Assembly (NCBI GenBank): GCA_013824265.1
Contig: PNNO01000001.1
Span: 105,051-169,050, forward strand
From: a bacterium
GTDB lineage: Bacteria > Patescibacteriota > Gracilibacteria > UBA1369 > PNNO01
Direction of reading: 5' to 3'
DNA length: 64,000 nt
In this document: positions 18,767 through 28,441 of the stretch, one piece after another
How the letters are laid out: the number at the start of each line of letters is the position of its first letter
Position numbering within the stretch: position 1 is the stretch's first letter
The notes under the pieces: model-generated
Told to the model about the DNA's origin: nothing
The model's input: the letters and a program-made list of their open reading frames with translations, nothing else
Database searches by the model: none
Translations under genes and position numbers: made by a program

Positions 18767-18834
18767 GTGCTGTCAGAGAACTTTCCGTTTTGATTTTCCT
18801 GGAAAGTGTATGAATGCGTTATGAATAGCAGCAC
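18767..18834 (+). promoter_or_regulatory. structured leader of rpoB
   Basis: GTGCTG (18767-18772) can pair with CAGCAC (18829-18834), enclosing a perfect hairpin ACTTTCC (18780-18786)/GGAAAGT (18801-18807). The nested stems fill most of the leader between promoter and start, suggesting a regulatory RNA element. No known leader family was recognised. Confidence 0.5.
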
Positions 18835-18870
18835 TGTTTAAAGCCGTATTCCGTCACTTTACTTTTAATT

Positions 18871-21800
18871 ATGCCTAGTAAACCTAAAAACACCAAGAAG
18901 GCTGTTAAAAAGCCTATTCCAAAACAAACTAAGGCAAAGGTCAAGCCAAAAAAAGTAACAGCTGTAAAAGTAGCTTCCAAGGCTAAGCCTGCTCAAAAGG
19001 CAAAGGTCAAGGTTTCGCCGAAAGCGAAAGTTGCTCCTAAAGCCAAGGCTCCGGTGAAGACTAAGGTCGTACCTAAGGCCAAGGTAGCTCCTAAAAAAGC
19101 TGTCGTTAAAAAAGAAATCAAGCCGGTACAAAAACCACAGGCAAAAGAGGTTAAGAAAGAGATCAAAAAAGAAGTTAAAGAAGTTAAGAAAGTTGAAGCA
19201 AAAGCGAAAAAGAGAAACGTTTCGATGCAGGAAGATTCTTTTAACATGGATGAATATATCAGACAGATGTTGCAACCTATAGTAAGGACATCTGCTCGAA
19301 AATTCTTCTCTGTACAGCACGATAAAGACGTTCCTCTTCCACCACTCATCGAGGTTCAATTAATGTCTTACAAATGGTTCTTGGAAGAAGGTTTAAGAGA
19401 GCTTCTTGATGAAATTTCACCTATTGCGGATTTCTCAGGAAAAAAACTGGAACTTCATTTCCTTGAACACTCAATCGGAGAACCAAAATATCAACCGGAA
19501 GAAGCAAAATCTAAAAACCTTACGTTCGAAGCACCTTTAAAAGTTCATGTACAGCTTATAAATAAAGAAACGGGTGAAATTAAGGAACAAGATGTTTTCC
19601 TTGGAAGCATCCCGTTAATGACAGGCAAAGGAACATTCATTATTAATGGAATTGAAAGAGTTGTTGTAAGTCAGATAGTTCGTTCTCCGGGTGTATTTTT
19701 CTCCGTAAATCCTGCGGCCCCTGGAATGAACAGCGCAAAGATCATTCCAAAACGAGGAGCATGGCTTGAAATCGAAACAGATAAAAAGGGAATAATCACG
19801 GTAAAGATCGACAGAAAAAGAAAGATTCCTATTACCGCTCTTTTGCGTGTATTTGGATACGAAAAAGACAAGGACATTTTGGATATTTTCAAAGATGAAG
19901 TTATTGATATTGAGCACGATTACATTCTAACAACTCTCGACAAGGATCCTTCAAAAACTGTCGAGGATGCATATCAAAGTATTTACAAAAAAATTCGTCC
20001 AGGAGATTTGGCAACACCTGAAAACGCAAAGGCTCTTATACAGTCAATGTTCTTTGACTATAGAAAATATGACATGGGCCCTGTTGCACGTTACAAATTG
20101 AACAAGAGATTCAGGCTGGATACGCCTAACAAGAAAGAATTCCACACTTTCCAGGTTAAAGATCTTATCCAAATTTTAAAGTATTTGATAAGACTTAATA
20201 ATAAAGAATTTCAACCTGATGATATCGATCACTTAAGTAACAGACGTATCAGGGCGGTTGGAGAACTTGTTCAAAATAAATTCAGAGTTGGACTTTTAAG
20301 AACAGACAGAATCGCAAAAGACAGAATGACTGTTATGGATCTTGATACGGTTACACCTACTCAACTTATAAACTCAAGACCTATAACTGCGGCTTTAAGA
20401 GAGTTCTTTGCGAGCTCACAGCTTTCACAGTTCATGGATCAGACAAACCCATTAGCTGAGCTTGCTCACAAAAGAAGACTATCGGCCATGGGTCCGGGAG
20501 GACTTTCACGCGAGCGCGCATCGTTTGATGTACGTGACGTGCACACTTCTCACTATGGAAGAATCTGTCCTATCGCGACACCTGAAGGACCAAACATCGG
20601 ACTTGTTGTGCATATAGCTTCTTACGGACGTGTTAATGAATTCGGATTCCTGGAAACTCCTTTTAAAGAGGTTAAACACACTATTGCAAATAACGTTAAA
20701 GACCTTACGGGAAGAACAGCTTCGGAAGATATAGTAACGCCTAAGAATAAAGTAATTGTAAAAGCCGGAGAAAAAATTACAGAAAAAACTGCAAAAGAAA
20801 TTGCAAGTTTGAGTGAAAAGGAAATTCCGGTAAGAGCTTATGTAACAAATAAAATTTCTTACATCGACGCTGATGAAGAAAGACATTTTACAATAGCTCA
20901 AGCAAACACCGTTCTTGAAGACAAGACAAATGAAATCGTAAACACAAGAAATGCCGCAAGACAAAACAGCGAACCGGTTCTTGCAACAGAAGAGGAAATA
21001 ACTCATATAGATGTATCTCCAAAGCAGATCATTTCGGTTACAACATCTTTGATTCCGTTCCTTGAGCACGACGATAATACACGTGCCTCCATGGGATCAA
21101 ACATGCAACGTCAGGCTGTATCTTTGGTTTGTCCTCAGGCGCCGATAGTTGGAACGGGAATGGAAGAAATGGCGGCAAAAAGTTCAGGCCAGGTACTTAT
21201 GGCTGAAGATGATGGAACCGTATCTGCCGTTGATGCAAGTGAAATAACCGTAATATATAAAAACGGTAAAAAATCGACTTACAATTTGAACATATATCAG
21301 AGATCAAACCAAGCCACTTCTTTACATCAAAGAGCGGTTGTAAATCAGGGAGACAATGTTAAAGCCGGAGATGTGCTTGCAGACGGAGCTTCCACGGACG
21401 GAGGAGAACTTGCGCTTGGAAGAAACCTGCTTGTTGCTTACATGGCATGGCAAGGTTACAACTTTGAGGACGCCGTTATCTTGTCTGAAAGATTGGTAAG
21501 AGACAGCGTTTATGACTCAATACATATTGAAACATTTACGGTAGACGTAAGAGATACAAAGCTGGGACCTGAAATAGTTACACGCGATATTCCTAACGTT
21601 GGTGAAAACAGACTTAAGGATTTGGACGGCGAAGGAGTAGTAAGAATAGGAGCCCACGTAAGAGAAGGAGACATTTTGGTTGGTAAAATTACGCCAAAAG
21701 GTGAAACAGAACTTACAGCTGAAGAAAGACTTCTAAGAGCTATCTTCGGAGATAAAGCTAGAGACGTAAAAGACACTTCACTTCGTCTTCCTGGAGGAGA

Positions 21801-22845
21801 AGGAGGAAAAGTTGTTGGTGTTCAGCTATTCACAAGAAAAAACGGAGATGAACTTCCAACGGGAGTTAACAAACAAATCAGAGTAAGTGTTGCTCAGACA
21901 AGAAAAATTTCAGTTGGAGATAAAGTTGCCGGACGACACGGAAATAAGGGTGTGGTTTCAAAAATCGTTCCACAAGAAGACATGCCATTCCTTCCGGATG
22001 GAACTCCTGTAGATATCATCTTAAATCCGCTTGGTGTATCAAGCCGTATGAATATCGGACAGATTCTTGAGACACATCTTGGTTGGGCCGCTTCAAAACT
22101 TGGTATCACAGTTGCTACGCCTGCTTTGAACGGTATCACAACACAACAAATTACCGAATTACTTAAAAAGGCTGAGCTTCCTTCAGACGGGAAAATTCAA
22201 CTTTATGATGGAAGAACCGGCGAACCGTTTGATCACAAAACAACGGTCGGTATTACATACATAATGAAGCTTAGTCACTTGATTGAAGATAAGATTCACG
22301 CAAGAAGCGTTGGTCCTTATTCCCTTGTTACGCAACAGCCTCTTGGAGGTAAAGCACAACACGGAGGTCAGCGTTTCGGAGAGATGGAAGTTTGGGCTCT
22401 TGAGGCCTATGGTGCTTCTCACACTCTTCAGGAAATGCTTACAATCAAATCCGATGACGTTTACGGAAGAGCTAAAGCTTATGAATCAATCGTTAAGGGT
22501 GAGGCAATTAGAAAACCACGAACTCCTGAGAGTTTCAACGTACTTGTTAAGGAGCTTCAGAGTTTGTGTTTGAGTGTTGACCTTGCAAGTATAGCTCCCG
22601 AGGCGGCAATTTCAGAAGAAGGGACATATTCTCTTATGGAAAAAGAGCTTGAAGAAACCCCTGTTCTGGATGAAGACGTTGAGACACGAAAAGAAGTTGA
22701 CCCTGAAGTAGTCAAAAAAATGAGCGAGCAAATCGTTGATGATTTTGATTCAGAAGACGGGGCTGAAAAAATCGACTTGGACGAAGTTGCCGCAGTGGAA
22801 CTTGCCGAGGCGGAAACTGAAGCGGACATTGCAAAAAATGATTAA
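18871..22845 (+). CDS. rpoB: RNA polymerase beta subunit with basic N-terminal extension
   Basis: Catalytic beta subunit. Residues 1-116 are a low-complexity Lys/Ala/Pro/Val extension resembling histone H1 tails; the conserved protein begins near residue 126 (MDEYIRQMLQPIV). Core motifs: rifampicin region SSQLSQFMDQTNPLAEL followed by HKRRLSAMGPGGLSRERA, GPNIGLVVHIASYG, GYNFEDAVILSERLV, GDKVAGRHGNKGVVSKIV and GQRFGEMEVWALEAYGA. ATG 18871 is chosen because the frame is open and codon-like; Met119 or Met126 are alternatives giving a standard protein. The C-terminus has an acidic tail. ssb and rpoC follow. Confidence 0.97.
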   Translation: MPSKPKNTKKAVKKPIPKQTKAKVKPKKVTAVKVASKAKPAQKAKVKVSPKAKVAPKAKAPVKTKVVPKAKVAPKKAVVKKEIKPVQKPQAKEVKKEIKKEVKEVKKVEAKAKKRNVSMQEDSFNMDEYIRQMLQPIVRTSARKFFSVQHDKDVPLPPLIEVQLMSYKWFLEEGLRELLDEISPIADFSGKKLELHFLEHSIGEPKYQPEEAKSKNLTFEAPLKVHVQLINKETGEIKEQDVFLGSIPLMTGKGTFIINGIERVVVSQIVRSPGVFFSVNPAAPGMNSAKIIPKRGAWLEIETDKKGIITVKIDRKRKIPITALLRVFGYEKDKDILDIFKDEVIDIEHDYILTTLDKDPSKTVEDAYQSIYKKIRPGDLATPENAKALIQSMFFDYRKYDMGPVARYKLNKRFRLDTPNKKEFHTFQVKDLIQILKYLIRLNNKEFQPDDIDHLSNRRIRAVGELVQNKFRVGLLRTDRIAKDRMTVMDLDTVTPTQLINSRPITAALREFFASSQLSQFMDQTNPLAELAHKRRLSAMGPGGLSRERASFDVRDVHTSHYGRICPIATPEGPNIGLVVHIASYGRVNEFGFLETPFKEVKHTIANNVKDLTGRTASEDIVTPKNKVIVKAGEKITEKTAKEIASLSEKEIPVRAYVTNKISYIDADEERHFTIAQANTVLEDKTNEIVNTRNAARQNSEPVLATEEEITHIDVSPKQIISVTTSLIPFLEHDDNTRASMGSNMQRQAVSLVCPQAPIVGTGMEEMAAKSSGQVLMAEDDGTVSAVDASEITVIYKNGKKSTYNLNIYQRSNQATSLHQRAVVNQGDNVKAGDVLADGASTDGGELALGRNLLVAYMAWQGYNFEDAVILSERLVRDSVYDSIHIETFTVDVRDTKLGPEIVTRDIPNVGENRLKDLDGEGVVRIGAHVREGDILVGKITPKGETELTAEERLLRAIFGDKARDVKDTSLRLPGGEGGKVVGVQLFTRKNGDELPTGVNKQIRVSVAQTRKISVGDKVAGRHGNKGVVSKIVPQEDMPFLPDGTPVDIILNPLGVSSRMNIGQILETHLGWAASKLGITVATPALNGITTQQITELLKKAELPSDGKIQLYDGRTGEPFDHKTTVGITYIMKLSHLIEDKIHARSVGPYSLVTQQPLGGKAQHGGQRFGEMEVWALEAYGASHTLQEMLTIKSDDVYGRAKAYESIVKGEAIRKPRTPESFNVLVKELQSLCLSVDLASIAPEAAISEEGTYSLMEKELEETPVLDEDVETRKEVDPEVVKKMSEQIVDDFDSEDGAEKIDLDEVAAVELAEAETEADIAKND

Positions 22846-22873
22846 TTATTAATTTACTAACCAAAAACGAAAA

Positions 22874-23416
22874 ATGAGAAGCGTGAATAAAGTAATTCTG
22901 ATCGGAAACCTAACTAGGGATCCGGAAATGAGACAGACTGCAAATGGACAAATGGTTACAACATTTTGCATTGCGACAAACAGAGAATGGATAACTAAAG
23001 ATTCAAGTAAACACAGCTTGGCTGAATATCACGACATAGTTGCGTGGGCAAGACTTGCTGAAATCTGCAGTAAATATCTAAAGAAAGGTAAACTTGTTTA
23101 TGTTGAAGGATACCTAAAAACACGAAGCTGGGATACAACCGAAGGTGTTAAAAAATTCCGAACGGAAGTTGTTGCTCAGGACATGATTATGCTGGAGAAG
23201 AGACCGGGTGGAGATGATGAAGATTACATACCTGAAGAAGATATGATGAACAGCGGACACGCTGAAATGCATGACCATGAAGAAATGCCTTTAGAAGAAG
23301 CGCCTGTTAAAGAAGAGCCTATTAAAGAAACTCCTGTTCAGGAACCGGAAAAAACTGAAAAGAAAGAAGAGGGTAAAAAAACCACTTTGGATATTTCGGG
23401 AGATTTGGGGCTATAA
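22874..23416 (+). CDS. ssb: single-stranded DNA-binding protein
   Basis: Protects single-stranded DNA and recruits repair and replication proteins. The OB fold (1-112) starts SVNKVILIGNLTRDPEMR and contains YHDIVAWARLAEICSKYLKKG and VYVEGYLKTRSW. The tail (115-180) is Glu/Pro/Lys-rich and ends DISGDLGL, not the usual acidic tip DDxIPF that binds partner proteins. Its place between rpoB and rpoC is unusual; these two are normally adjacent. It probably shares their transcript: gaps are 28 and 41 bases and no terminator is visible. Confidence 0.95.
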   Translation: MRSVNKVILIGNLTRDPEMRQTANGQMVTTFCIATNREWITKDSSKHSLAEYHDIVAWARLAEICSKYLKKGKLVYVEGYLKTRSWDTTEGVKKFRTEVVAQDMIMLEKRPGGDDEDYIPEEDMMNSGHAEMHDHEEMPLEEAPVKEEPIKETPVQEPEKTEKKEEGKKTTLDISGDLGL

Positions 23417-23457
23417 ACGGCAATTGTTTAAATATTTGTTACTAACTTTCTTAAATT

Positions 23458-26400
23458 ATGTCACAACAACAACAGGGTAATACAAATACTCTCGATACCT
23501 TCGATTCGATATCGGTTGCGGTTGCATCACCGGAAGAAATTCTGGCTTGGTCTCACGGTGAAGTTAAAAAACCCGAGACCATCAACTACCGCACTCAAAA
23601 ACCGGAGCGTGAAGGTCTCTTTTGTGAAAAAATATTCGGACCTACAAAAAACTGGGAATGTTATTGCGGTAAATACAAAAGAATAAGATACAAAGGTGTT
23701 ATTTGTGAAAAGTGCGGAGTTGAAGTTACAAGAAGTTCCGTTAGAAGAGAAAGAATGGGACATATTAAACTTGCCGTACCGGTAACTCACATTTGGTTCT
23801 TAAGATCTACTCCAAGCAGAATAGGTCTGTTACTTGATTTGCCTATAAAAACAATTGAACAAGTTGTTTATTTTGCAGCATACGTAGTAATTTCAGTTGA
23901 TGAAGAAGCAAAGGAGGAAGCAAAGAAACAGCTTGCTGAAGAGTACAAGAAACATAGAACTGTTATTCAGGAAGAAGCCAAATCAAAGAAGGCCGATGAA
24001 AAAGAACTTGCAAGAAAAGTGCAGGAACTTGATGAACAACATTCAACTGCGAAGGATGAACTTGCCGGACTAAAAATTTGCAGTATTTATTCGGAACTTG
24101 AATACAGAAATCTTTCAATGAAGTTTGGACACGTATTCAAAGCAGGAACCGGAGCTGAAAGTATAAGAGAAATTATATCAAACATAAATCTTGCAAAGTT
24201 AATAGAAGTTCTTGAACTTGAGCTTGTAAAATCTTCAGGTCAAAAACAGAAGAAGCTTATAAAAAGAATTAAACTTTGCGGAAGTTTACTAAAGGCCGAA
24301 ATCAAACCTGAATGGATGATTTTGACTGTCCTTCCTGTTATTCCACCGGATTTAAGACCGATGGTTCAGTTGGACGGAGGACGTTTTGCCGCTTCAGATC
24401 TTAACGATCTTTACAGAAGAGTTATTAACAGAAACAACCGTCTAAAAAGACTTATAGCGATTGGAGCCCCTGAAGTTATTTCAAGAAATGAAAAACGTAT
24501 GCTTCAGGAAGCTGTTGATACACTATTGAACAACAGCGCGCGTCAGGGTAAAACAGTATTTAACTCGGGAGATAAGAGAAAACTAAGATCTTTATCAGAC
24601 ATGCTTAAAGGTAAGCAGGGACGATTTAGACAGAACCTTCTTGGAAAACGTGTGGATTACTCAGGACGTTCCGTAATCGTGGTTGGACCTCAACTAAAAT
24701 TGAACCAGTGCGGTATTCCAAAGCTTATGGCGATGGAACTATTTAAACCGTTTGTAATCGGAAGACTTATCAGAGACGGATACGCTCACAATATTAAGAA
24801 CGCCGAGAAACTTATACAGGCCGGCAAACGTGAGGTATGGGATATTCTTGAAGAAGTTACACACGATCATTACGTACTTTTGAACAGAGCTCCTACACTT
24901 CACAGACTTGGTATTCAGGCATTCCAACCTGTACTTGTTGAAGGTAAAGCCATTCAAATTCATCCACTTGTATGTACAGCGTTCAACGCCGACTTCGACG
25001 GAGATCAGATGGCCGTACACGTACCTTTGTCAAAACAAGCTCAAAGAGAAGCAAAGAGCCTTATAGCGTCAGACAAAAACCTTCTTAAACCTTCACACGG
25101 AGATCCGATAGTAACTCCTACACAGGACATGGTACTTGGATGTTACTTCCTAACAAAAATGACTCCGGGAAAACATGGAGAAGGAGCTGTTTACGCAAAC
25201 ATAACCGAAGCTTTAATGGCTTATCGTCTTGGATATGTACATATTCAGGCCCCGGTAAAAGCTCGTGTTAACGGAGAAATAATTGAAACTACGGTTGGAC
25301 GATTAATCTTCAATACATTCATTCCAAAAGAACTTGGATATCAGAACGAGACAATGACGAATAAGAAACTTAGCTCTCTTGTAAGCGATTCTTACAACAA
25401 ACTTGGAAATGACGTTACTGCAAGATTCGCAGATGAAGTTAAGAGAGTAGGATTTAAATTTGCAACAAAATCCGGACTTTCCATCGGAGCTGATGACATG
25501 ATTGTACCTAAAGAAAAGGTAAAAATCATAGATGATGCTTCGGAATTGGTAAAAAGGATAACAGACCAGTACAAAACAGGTCTTATGACAGACGACGAAA
25601 GATACAACCATGTAATCAAGGTTTGGTCTCAGGCTAAATCCGAGATAACAACGGCCATGATCAAAAGCGTCGATGATGAAAACCACATTCACTACATGAT
25701 TAACTCCGGTGCCCGAGGTAACTGGGGACAGGTAACACAGCTTTGCGGTATTAAGGGTCTGGTTGCCAATCCGGCAGGTAAGACAATCGAACTTCCAATC
25801 AAATCGAATTTGAAAGAAGGATTTACGATTCTTGAGTACTTCATCGCCACTCACGGAGGAAGAAAAGGTAAATCGGATACCGCTCTTAAAACAGCTGAAG
25901 CCGGATATCTTACAAGACGTCTTGTCGACGCGGTTCAGGATATCATCATTAAAGAATATGACTGCGGAACAAAAACCGTACACCACATAACAAGAGCGGA
26001 AAGTAAGAGAATCGGAGAAGAGTTTGAAAAGAGAATCTACGGACGTGTTGTAGCAAAGGATGTTGTAGACATCAAAACAGGAGAAATCATAATTAAGAAA
26101 GATACCGAAATCGGAAAAGATGAGCTAAAACTTATCGAAGGAGCTACAGTTGAAGAAGTAGGTGTGCGCTCCGTAATGACATGCCAAACTCCAAACGGTA
26201 TCTGCGTAAAATGTTATGGTAAAGATCTTGGTACAAATAAAACCGTGAACCTTGGTACAGCTGTGGGAATTATTGCCGCGCAGAGTATCGGAGAACCGGG
26301 AACCCAGCTTACCATGCGTACGTTCCACATGGGTGGTGTAGCCGAAGGAAAAGATATCACTCAAGGTCTTACACGTGTTGAAGAGCTATTTGAAGCAAGA

Positions 26401-27318
26401 ACACCTAAATCTCCGGCAATACTTTCTGAAATTGACGGAAAGGTGAAGATAAGCCAAAAAGGCAAGGTTTCTACAATCACAATTACATCACCTGAGCCTA
26501 TAATTACCGAGTATCACATCGACCCTTTAATGGAAGTTACCGTAAAAAAAGGTGACAGCATTAAAGAAAAACAGGTTATAGCCAAGTCAAGAAAGCAGAA
26601 GAATACCGTAAAGGCCGACACAACCGGAAAAGTTTTATCCATAGAAAAGGATAGAATCGAAATCATTTCGGACGATGTGGTTGAAAGAGCTTATGTAATT
26701 CCATACGGCAAAAGCATCTTGGTTAAAAACGGACATGAAATCAAGAAGGGTGAAGCCTTAACTTCAGGTCACTACAACTTAAGGGAGTTAATGCAACTTA
26801 CAGACATTTACACTCTTCAGAACTACATCATGCAGGAAGTTCAAAGTATCTATGCGTCACAGGGACAAACGATCAATGATAAGCACGTTGAAATTATAGC
26901 AAGACAGATGCTTTCAAAATCAAGAATCCTTGATGCCGGGGACAGCAAATTCTTGCCTGGAGAAATGGTTGATTTCATTGAACTTGAAAGAGTAAATGAA
27001 GAGCTTAAGAAGAACAAGAAACAACCTGCTCACACCGAACGTCTGCTTCTTGGATTAACACGTATAGCTCTTTATACAGACAGCTGGCTATCTGCAGCTT
27101 CGTTCCAGGAAACAATAAGAGTACTTGTTGAGGCCTCAACGACAAAGAGAATTGATAAGCTTGCGGGTCTTAAAGAAAATGTAATCATAGGAAAATTGAT
27201 TCCTGCCGGAGAGATATACAGGAAGAGAAATCCTGATCTTATGAAGGAAATGCGCAAGTATGTTCCTGAAGAAATTTCCGAAGGAAAAGAAGAGGAAGAA
27301 GTTATGATTGAAGAGTAA
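23458..27318 (+). CDS. rpoC: RNA polymerase beta-prime subunit
   Basis: Catalytic subunit with the Mg2+ loop NADFDGDQMAVHVPLS (Asp512, Asp514, Asp516). The N-terminal zinc finger is CYCGKYKRIRYKGVICEKCG (about 68-87); further motifs are LLGKRVDYSGRSVIVVGP, APTLHRLGIQAFQPVLVEG, SGARGNWGQVTQLCGIKGL and the second zinc site with CQTPNGICVKCYG, then IAAQSIGEPGTQLTMRTFH. The 1286 residues form a single intact subunit. The start is ATG 23458, with a Gln-rich head. Confidence 0.98.
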   Translation: MSQQQQGNTNTLDTFDSISVAVASPEEILAWSHGEVKKPETINYRTQKPEREGLFCEKIFGPTKNWECYCGKYKRIRYKGVICEKCGVEVTRSSVRRERMGHIKLAVPVTHIWFLRSTPSRIGLLLDLPIKTIEQVVYFAAYVVISVDEEAKEEAKKQLAEEYKKHRTVIQEEAKSKKADEKELARKVQELDEQHSTAKDELAGLKICSIYSELEYRNLSMKFGHVFKAGTGAESIREIISNINLAKLIEVLELELVKSSGQKQKKLIKRIKLCGSLLKAEIKPEWMILTVLPVIPPDLRPMVQLDGGRFAASDLNDLYRRVINRNNRLKRLIAIGAPEVISRNEKRMLQEAVDTLLNNSARQGKTVFNSGDKRKLRSLSDMLKGKQGRFRQNLLGKRVDYSGRSVIVVGPQLKLNQCGIPKLMAMELFKPFVIGRLIRDGYAHNIKNAEKLIQAGKREVWDILEEVTHDHYVLLNRAPTLHRLGIQAFQPVLVEGKAIQIHPLVCTAFNADFDGDQMAVHVPLSKQAQREAKSLIASDKNLLKPSHGDPIVTPTQDMVLGCYFLTKMTPGKHGEGAVYANITEALMAYRLGYVHIQAPVKARVNGEIIETTVGRLIFNTFIPKELGYQNETMTNKKLSSLVSDSYNKLGNDVTARFADEVKRVGFKFATKSGLSIGADDMIVPKEKVKIIDDASELVKRITDQYKTGLMTDDERYNHVIKVWSQAKSEITTAMIKSVDDENHIHYMINSGARGNWGQVTQLCGIKGLVANPAGKTIELPIKSNLKEGFTILEYFIATHGGRKGKSDTALKTAEAGYLTRRLVDAVQDIIIKEYDCGTKTVHHITRAESKRIGEEFEKRIYGRVVAKDVVDIKTGEIIIKKDTEIGKDELKLIEGATVEEVGVRSVMTCQTPNGICVKCYGKDLGTNKTVNLGTAVGIIAAQSIGEPGTQLTMRTFHMGGVAEGKDITQGLTRVEELFEARTPKSPAILSEIDGKVKISQKGKVSTITITSPEPIITEYHIDPLMEVTVKKGDSIKEKQVIAKSRKQKNTVKADTTGKVLSIEKDRIEIISDDVVERAYVIPYGKSILVKNGHEIKKGEALTSGHYNLRELMQLTDIYTLQNYIMQEVQSIYASQGQTINDKHVEIIARQMLSKSRILDAGDSKFLPGEMVDFIELERVNEELKKNKKQPAHTERLLLGLTRIALYTDSWLSAASFQETIRVLVEASTTKRIDKLAGLKENVIIGKLIPAGEIYRKRNPDLMKEMRKYVPEEISEGKEEEEVMIEE

Positions 27319-27325
27319 TAAAAAC

Positions 27326-27354
27326 TTGCATTCTCAATAATTTTCCGTTAAATT
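27326..27354 (+). promoter_or_regulatory. rpsL promoter
   Basis: TTGCAT (27326-27331), 17-base spacer, TAAATT (27349-27354), directly after the rpoC stop. The same TTGCAT -35 and spacing occur at tuf. A small stem CGTC/GACG follows in the leader (about 27358-27371). Confidence 0.7.
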
Positions 27355-27408
27355 ACACGTCGCTAGAGACGAACGTATGTGAGTCTCGTTAACAATTTAA
27401 TCAGATAT

Positions 27409-27819
27409 ATGCCGACAATAAACCAATTAGTTAGAAGTTCACGAAAAAAAGCTGTAAATAAAACCAAGTCCCCTGCAATGGGAATTACCTTCAACACTTT
27501 GAAAAACAAAGACGTTGCGGTTAAGTGCCCACAGAAAAGAGGGGTTTGCGTAAAAGTATTTACAATGACACCAAAGAAACCGAATTCGGCTCTTCGAAAA
27601 GTGGCTCGTGTACGTCTAACAAATGGAATTGAGGTAAATGCATATATACCCGGCGAAGGACACAATCTACAGGAACACTCTGTAGTTACAATTCGTGGAG
27701 GAAGAGTTAAGGATCTACCGGGTGTGCGCTACCATATTATTCGCGGATCACTTGATACACAGGGTGTACAGGACAGAAAGAAAAGCCGAAGTAAATATGG
27801 TGCAAAAAAACCTAAATAA
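27409..27819 (+). CDS. rpsL: 30S ribosomal protein S12
   Basis: Decoding-centre protein uS12. The start is ATG 27409 ([14 protein letters not shown]); the frame is open to a GTG at 27379, but that would add ten non-conserved residues. Key segment [17 protein letters not shown] is intact, including the Lys of PKKPNSA linked to streptomycin response, as are [12 protein letters not shown] and the basic C-terminus. Length 136. rpsG follows after 22 bases. Confidence 0.97.
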   Translation: MPTINQLVRSSRKKAVNKTKSPAMGITFNTLKNKDVAVKCPQKRGVCVKVFTMTPKKPNSALRKVARVRLTNGIEVNAYIPGEGHNLQEHSVVTIRGGRVKDLPGVRYHIIRGSLDTQGVQDRKKSRSKYGAKKPK

Positions 27820-27841
27820 TAGACTTTAATCATAAACTATA

Positions 27842-28294
27842 ATGCAAAAAAAGGCTCACTTCACACCTAAAGATTCAAATCCTCTCTACGAGAAGTTCAT
27901 CAATTATTTGATGCTTGACGGCAAGAAAACCATTGCCAGAAAAATTTTCAATGACACAATGAAATTTGTCGGAGAAAAGACAAAAGAAGATCCAACAAAA
28001 ATCTTCAATAAAGCTTTGGACAACGTTAAACCTCAAATGGAGGTTAAGCCTAAAAGAATTGGTGGCGCCGTATACCAAATTCCAAGAGAAGTTACAGCGA
28101 ACAGACAAATCACTCTAGCTTTCAGATGGATAATATCAGGCGCAAGAGGAGCAAAGGGTGCGGCAATGGCACATAAGCTTGGAACTGAACTTTTGCAGGC
28201 CGCTGAAGGACAGGGATCGGCAATAAAGAAGAAAGATGATACGCACAGAATGGCAGCTGCGAATAAGGCATTCGCACACTACGGAAGATACTAA
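27842..28294 (+). CDS. rpsG: 30S ribosomal protein S7
   Basis: uS7 nucleates assembly of the 16S rRNA 3' domain. The start region (FTPKDSNPLYEKFINYLMLDGKK) and GGAVYQIPREVTANRQITLAFRWI are typical, as is the end HRMAAANKAFAHYGRY. The 150-residue length is normal. The rpsL-rpsG pair ends with a strong terminator and is cut off from fusA by an inverted gene, unlike the usual str operon. Confidence 0.97.
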   Translation: MQKKAHFTPKDSNPLYEKFINYLMLDGKKTIARKIFNDTMKFVGEKTKEDPTKIFNKALDNVKPQMEVKPKRIGGAVYQIPREVTANRQITLAFRWIISGARGAKGAAMAHKLGTELLQAAEGQGSAIKKKDDTHRMAAANKAFAHYGRY

Positions 28295-28334
28295 AAGAAT
28301 CTGAGTTATAGGCCGGTTACCAAAGAATCAATTA

Positions 28335-28366
28335 AAAAGACATCCTCAAAAAGGGTGTCTTTTTTT
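28335..28366 (+). terminator. Rho-independent terminator after rpsG
   Basis: AGACATCC pairs with GGGTGTCT (one G-U) around TCAAAAA, followed by seven T. Confidence 0.9.
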
Positions 28367-28370
28367 GCGT

Positions 28371-28406
28371 GAAGAAAAAAGCCCCGGGTTGTTCGCCCGG
28401 GGCTTT
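28371..28406 (-). terminator. Rho-independent terminator of the beta-propeller gene
   Basis: Perfect stem GCCCCGGG/CCCGGGGC (28381-28388 with 28396-28403); on the minus strand it is followed by a T run (the A run at 28372-28380). It stands back to back with the rpsG terminator. Confidence 0.9.
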
Positions 28407-28441
28407 AACAAAATCAAAGTTCTCATTACTAATTCATGAAA

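Noticed and set aside
27379-27408. GTG start for S12
   Set aside because: It adds ten residues not found in S12; MPTINQLVR at 27409 is conserved.
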